A stretch of DNA of 64,000 bases from Sphaerulina vaccinii (taxonomy: Eukaryota; Ascomycota; Dothideomycetes; Mycosphaerellales; Mycosphaerellaceae): positions 3,658,001 through 3,722,000 of the forward strand of contig JAKUDP010000001.1 in the NCBI GenBank assembly GCA_022570795.1, given 5' to 3'. Every line of letters starts with the position of its first letter. The first letter of the stretch is position 1. The notes beneath the pieces are model-generated. The model ran no database searches. It had not been told where the DNA came from and worked only from the letters and a program-made list of their open reading frames with translations. Below, piece after piece: positions 62,002 to 64,000 of the stretch. The position numbers and the translations under genes were made by a program.

Positions 62002-63737
62002 ATGGCGCGCAAACAAGCCAGAATATGTTTCCTCGAGATCAGCTGTACCGGCGGATACATGGCATCTGGGCAATGGAGGTGCGACTCAGTGCCATGATCT
62101 ATCTTGTGCCCTATTGATGATTCCATATTACGGCAGACGCGAAGACGACACTTCTATGCAGAAGGACACTTTGAAGTACTACACCGACCTCGCAAAGCTG
62201 GCCGAGCGCGGGAAAGTGTCGTCCATCTTCTTTGCAGATTGGTTCGTCGGGTTCGATGTCTATGGTGGCAGCCTCGATACTTGTCTTCGTGCTGGCCATC
62301 AAGTTGCACACTTGGATCCCTCAACTGTCATTTCAGCCATGGCAGCAGTGACAGATAGTGTCGCCTTCGCTGTGACCAAGGTCAATCGCACCTTTTCACC
62401 TTCTGTCGGCGATGTTGGAACAACGCTGACTGAAATGCAAGTCCACCACGTATGAGAATCCATATATGGTCGCAAGGCAGTTCTCGTCTCTTGACCATCT
62501 TACTGGTGGCCGTTGTGCTTTCAACATCGTGACGAGCTTCACTGAGAGCAGTGCTCAAGCCATTGGCCACGAGACTATCATGCCACACGACGAACGCTAT
62601 GCCAAGGCTGATGAGTTCATGGATGTGGTGTACAAGTAAGCTTCATAAGTGAAGACTCCTATGAAGAGTGCCCAGGTTGGTTGACTATTGCATAACAGGC
62701 TATGGGAATCGTCCTGGGCTCCTGACTCAGTTGTCAAAGACAAGCAATCTGGCCTGGCTTATGATGCAGATAAGATCAAGAAGATCGAGCATCATGGAAA
62801 GTACTTCCAAATGGCCGGGCGCAATCAGGTACATCCATCGCCACAACGGAGCCCTGTGCTCTTCCAAGCAGGAACTTCCAAGACTGGATCGGCTTTCGCT
62901 AGCAAGCATGCAGAAGCAATCTTCCTAAACACCTTTAGCCCTGCGCAAGCAACGAAGGTCGTCTCAGAGATTCGATCTGCCGCTGCTGCGATAGGCCGCG
63001 ATCGGTGCAGCCTGAAATTCTTCCCGTGCATTATGCCGATCATTGGCAGGACCAGAGAGGAAGCTGAAGCCAAACATCGGAAAGCCACCGAGTACGCAGA
63101 TCCTGTAGCAGGGTTGGCTCAGTTCAGTGGCTATACGGGCATTGATCTCGCTCCCTTCCCACTTGACGAGCCAATAGATCTTAGCAAGGTGTCACAGGCG
63201 ATAGCCATTCAAGCGGTCTTCAAAGGTCTGGCAGCCAGTGAAGAAGAGCTGGATGAGCCTCGGACTCCGAGAAGACTGGGCATGCGGATGGCTCTCGGTG
63301 GCCTGCATCCGAGTCCAGTAGGAACAGCTGAGGAAGTTGCAGATGTGTTCGAGCAGTGGCTAGACGAAGCTGATGTGGATGGGTTCAACATCGGGAGCGT
63401 AAGCAATCCGGGCAGCTGGGAAGATGTGGTAGATCTACTCGTACCAGTGTTGCAGAAGCGAGGACGTTACTGGTCAGATTACGATGTTCCAGGTGGAACC
63501 TTCAGGGAGAATGTTCTTGGCCAGAAGGAGCTGAGGTCGGACCACTATGGAGCGTCTTTTAAGGTTGGCGCTGCGCAGGCAACGAGCATTGATGGCAAAG
63601 AGGTAGCAACCAGCAGTGGTGAGGAGAAGGCAGCCATGAATAGCGACAAAAAGGTCGTCTTGAATGGCGAGAAGGTGGTCACCAACGGGGCTAGTCATAA
63701 GCCTCCCCTTCGCTGGACGTCCGCTGGTTTTGTTTGA
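62002..63737 (+). CDS. FMN-dependent luciferase-like monooxygenase (NtaA/SnaA/DszA type), copy 2
   Basis: Four exons, 62002-62078, 62137-62380, 62442-62635 and 62699-63737, with introns of 58-63 bp, give 517 residues. It starts directly at the family motif (MARKQARICFLEISCTGG). The splices give GQWRREDDTSMQKDTLKYY, AFAVTKSTTYENPYMVARQF and DEFMDVVYKLWESSW. Other landmarks are FSSLDHLTGGRCAFNIVTSF, HPSPQRSPVLFQAGTSKTGS, and WLDEADVDGFNIGSVSNPGS then VPGGTFRENV. It adds a ~50-residue Lys/Ser/Gly-rich tail (DGKEVATSSGEEKAAMNSDK and on) absent in copy 1. Both copies share most blocks, so they are paralogues, but intron positions and N-termini differ, so the split looks old. Substrate unknown. Confidence 0.9.
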
Positions 63738-64000
63738 GCAGTCACGGGAGCATGATCCTTGGAGTCTGGTTCATCAGAATCGAGGGACAATATTCGTAGT
63801 CCCCAAGTGGATAGAAGGGCATCTTGTTGCCAGATTCTAGTCTGAGATCGCGAGCCCAGATAGGCCATAACGAAACCAATTATGTGCTTCAAGCTGCTTG
63901 TAAAGGTATTGTAGCTGGGCGGTTCGTGCTCCACACAAAGCTGAGATGTTGGTGTTCGGACTCCAAACAGGTCCTTCGCGAGGAATTTGCCCATTTGCTA

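Noticed and set aside
63837..64000. Possible 3' end of a minus-strand gene entering from the right (NGQIPREGPVWSPNTNIS)
   Set aside because: Open to the window edge, but too short and without a known motif; a second frame (63695-63994) is equally open.

Overview
This window looks like nuclear DNA of a filamentous ascomycete, most likely a Dothideomycete. The class is inferred from gene content and style and was not tested. The evidence is short GT-AG introns of about 47-120 bp with CTNA-type branch sites, HET, BTB and APSES-type genes, fungal Sec16, Bms1, SRP68 and Pbi2 homologues, and dense gene packing on both strands. Many of the genes are split by introns, and I rebuilt those joins by eye.

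Layout: 1-2269 is the 3' end of SEC16. 4995-6061 is a secreted GH43 enzyme. 6295-9978 holds three minus-strand BTB genes, one with a RING finger inside its BTB domain. 10670-14417 carries an SDR, a GNAT acetyltransferase and a mitochondrial-type LYR protein. 14689-17631 is an APSES/ankyrin (MBF-type) cell-cycle regulator. 20811-21300 is a tiny repetitive secreted protein. 23434-26463 has SRP68 and an NTF2-like protein. 26899-31182 holds two tandem paralogues of an unknown family. 31812-34956 is a large secreted GH106-like enzyme. 38433-42552 has BMS1 and a PBI2-like proteinase inhibitor. 46864-50573 is a Csc1/OSCA-type channel, followed by a HET gene and a small coiled-coil protein.

The right end (54668-63737) looks like a small metabolic cluster. 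It has two paralogous FMN-dependent (NtaA/DszA-type) monooxygenases, an alpha/beta hydrolase, a CYP504-like P450 and an amino-acid transporter that carries an apparent frameshift. Shared divergent promoters and a 13-bp convergent gap suggest joint function.

The most striking content is non-coding. Three arrays (17943-20607 minus, 35464-38303 plus, 42737-46605 minus) contain 11, 12 and 16 copies of a unit of about 250 bp. Each unit appears to be a complete small-RNA gene. It has an upstream CTTTTG element and a TATA element, then a predicted transcript of about 140-160 nt closed by a 9-10 bp terminal stem. Inside is a tRNA-like A-box, a second hairpin whose stem covaries between copies, a third hairpin in a variable middle, and a TTTT run just after the closing stem. 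I do not recognise this family. It resembles a cloverleaf-like, RNA polymerase III-type non-coding RNA amplified to at least 39 loci in 29 kb.
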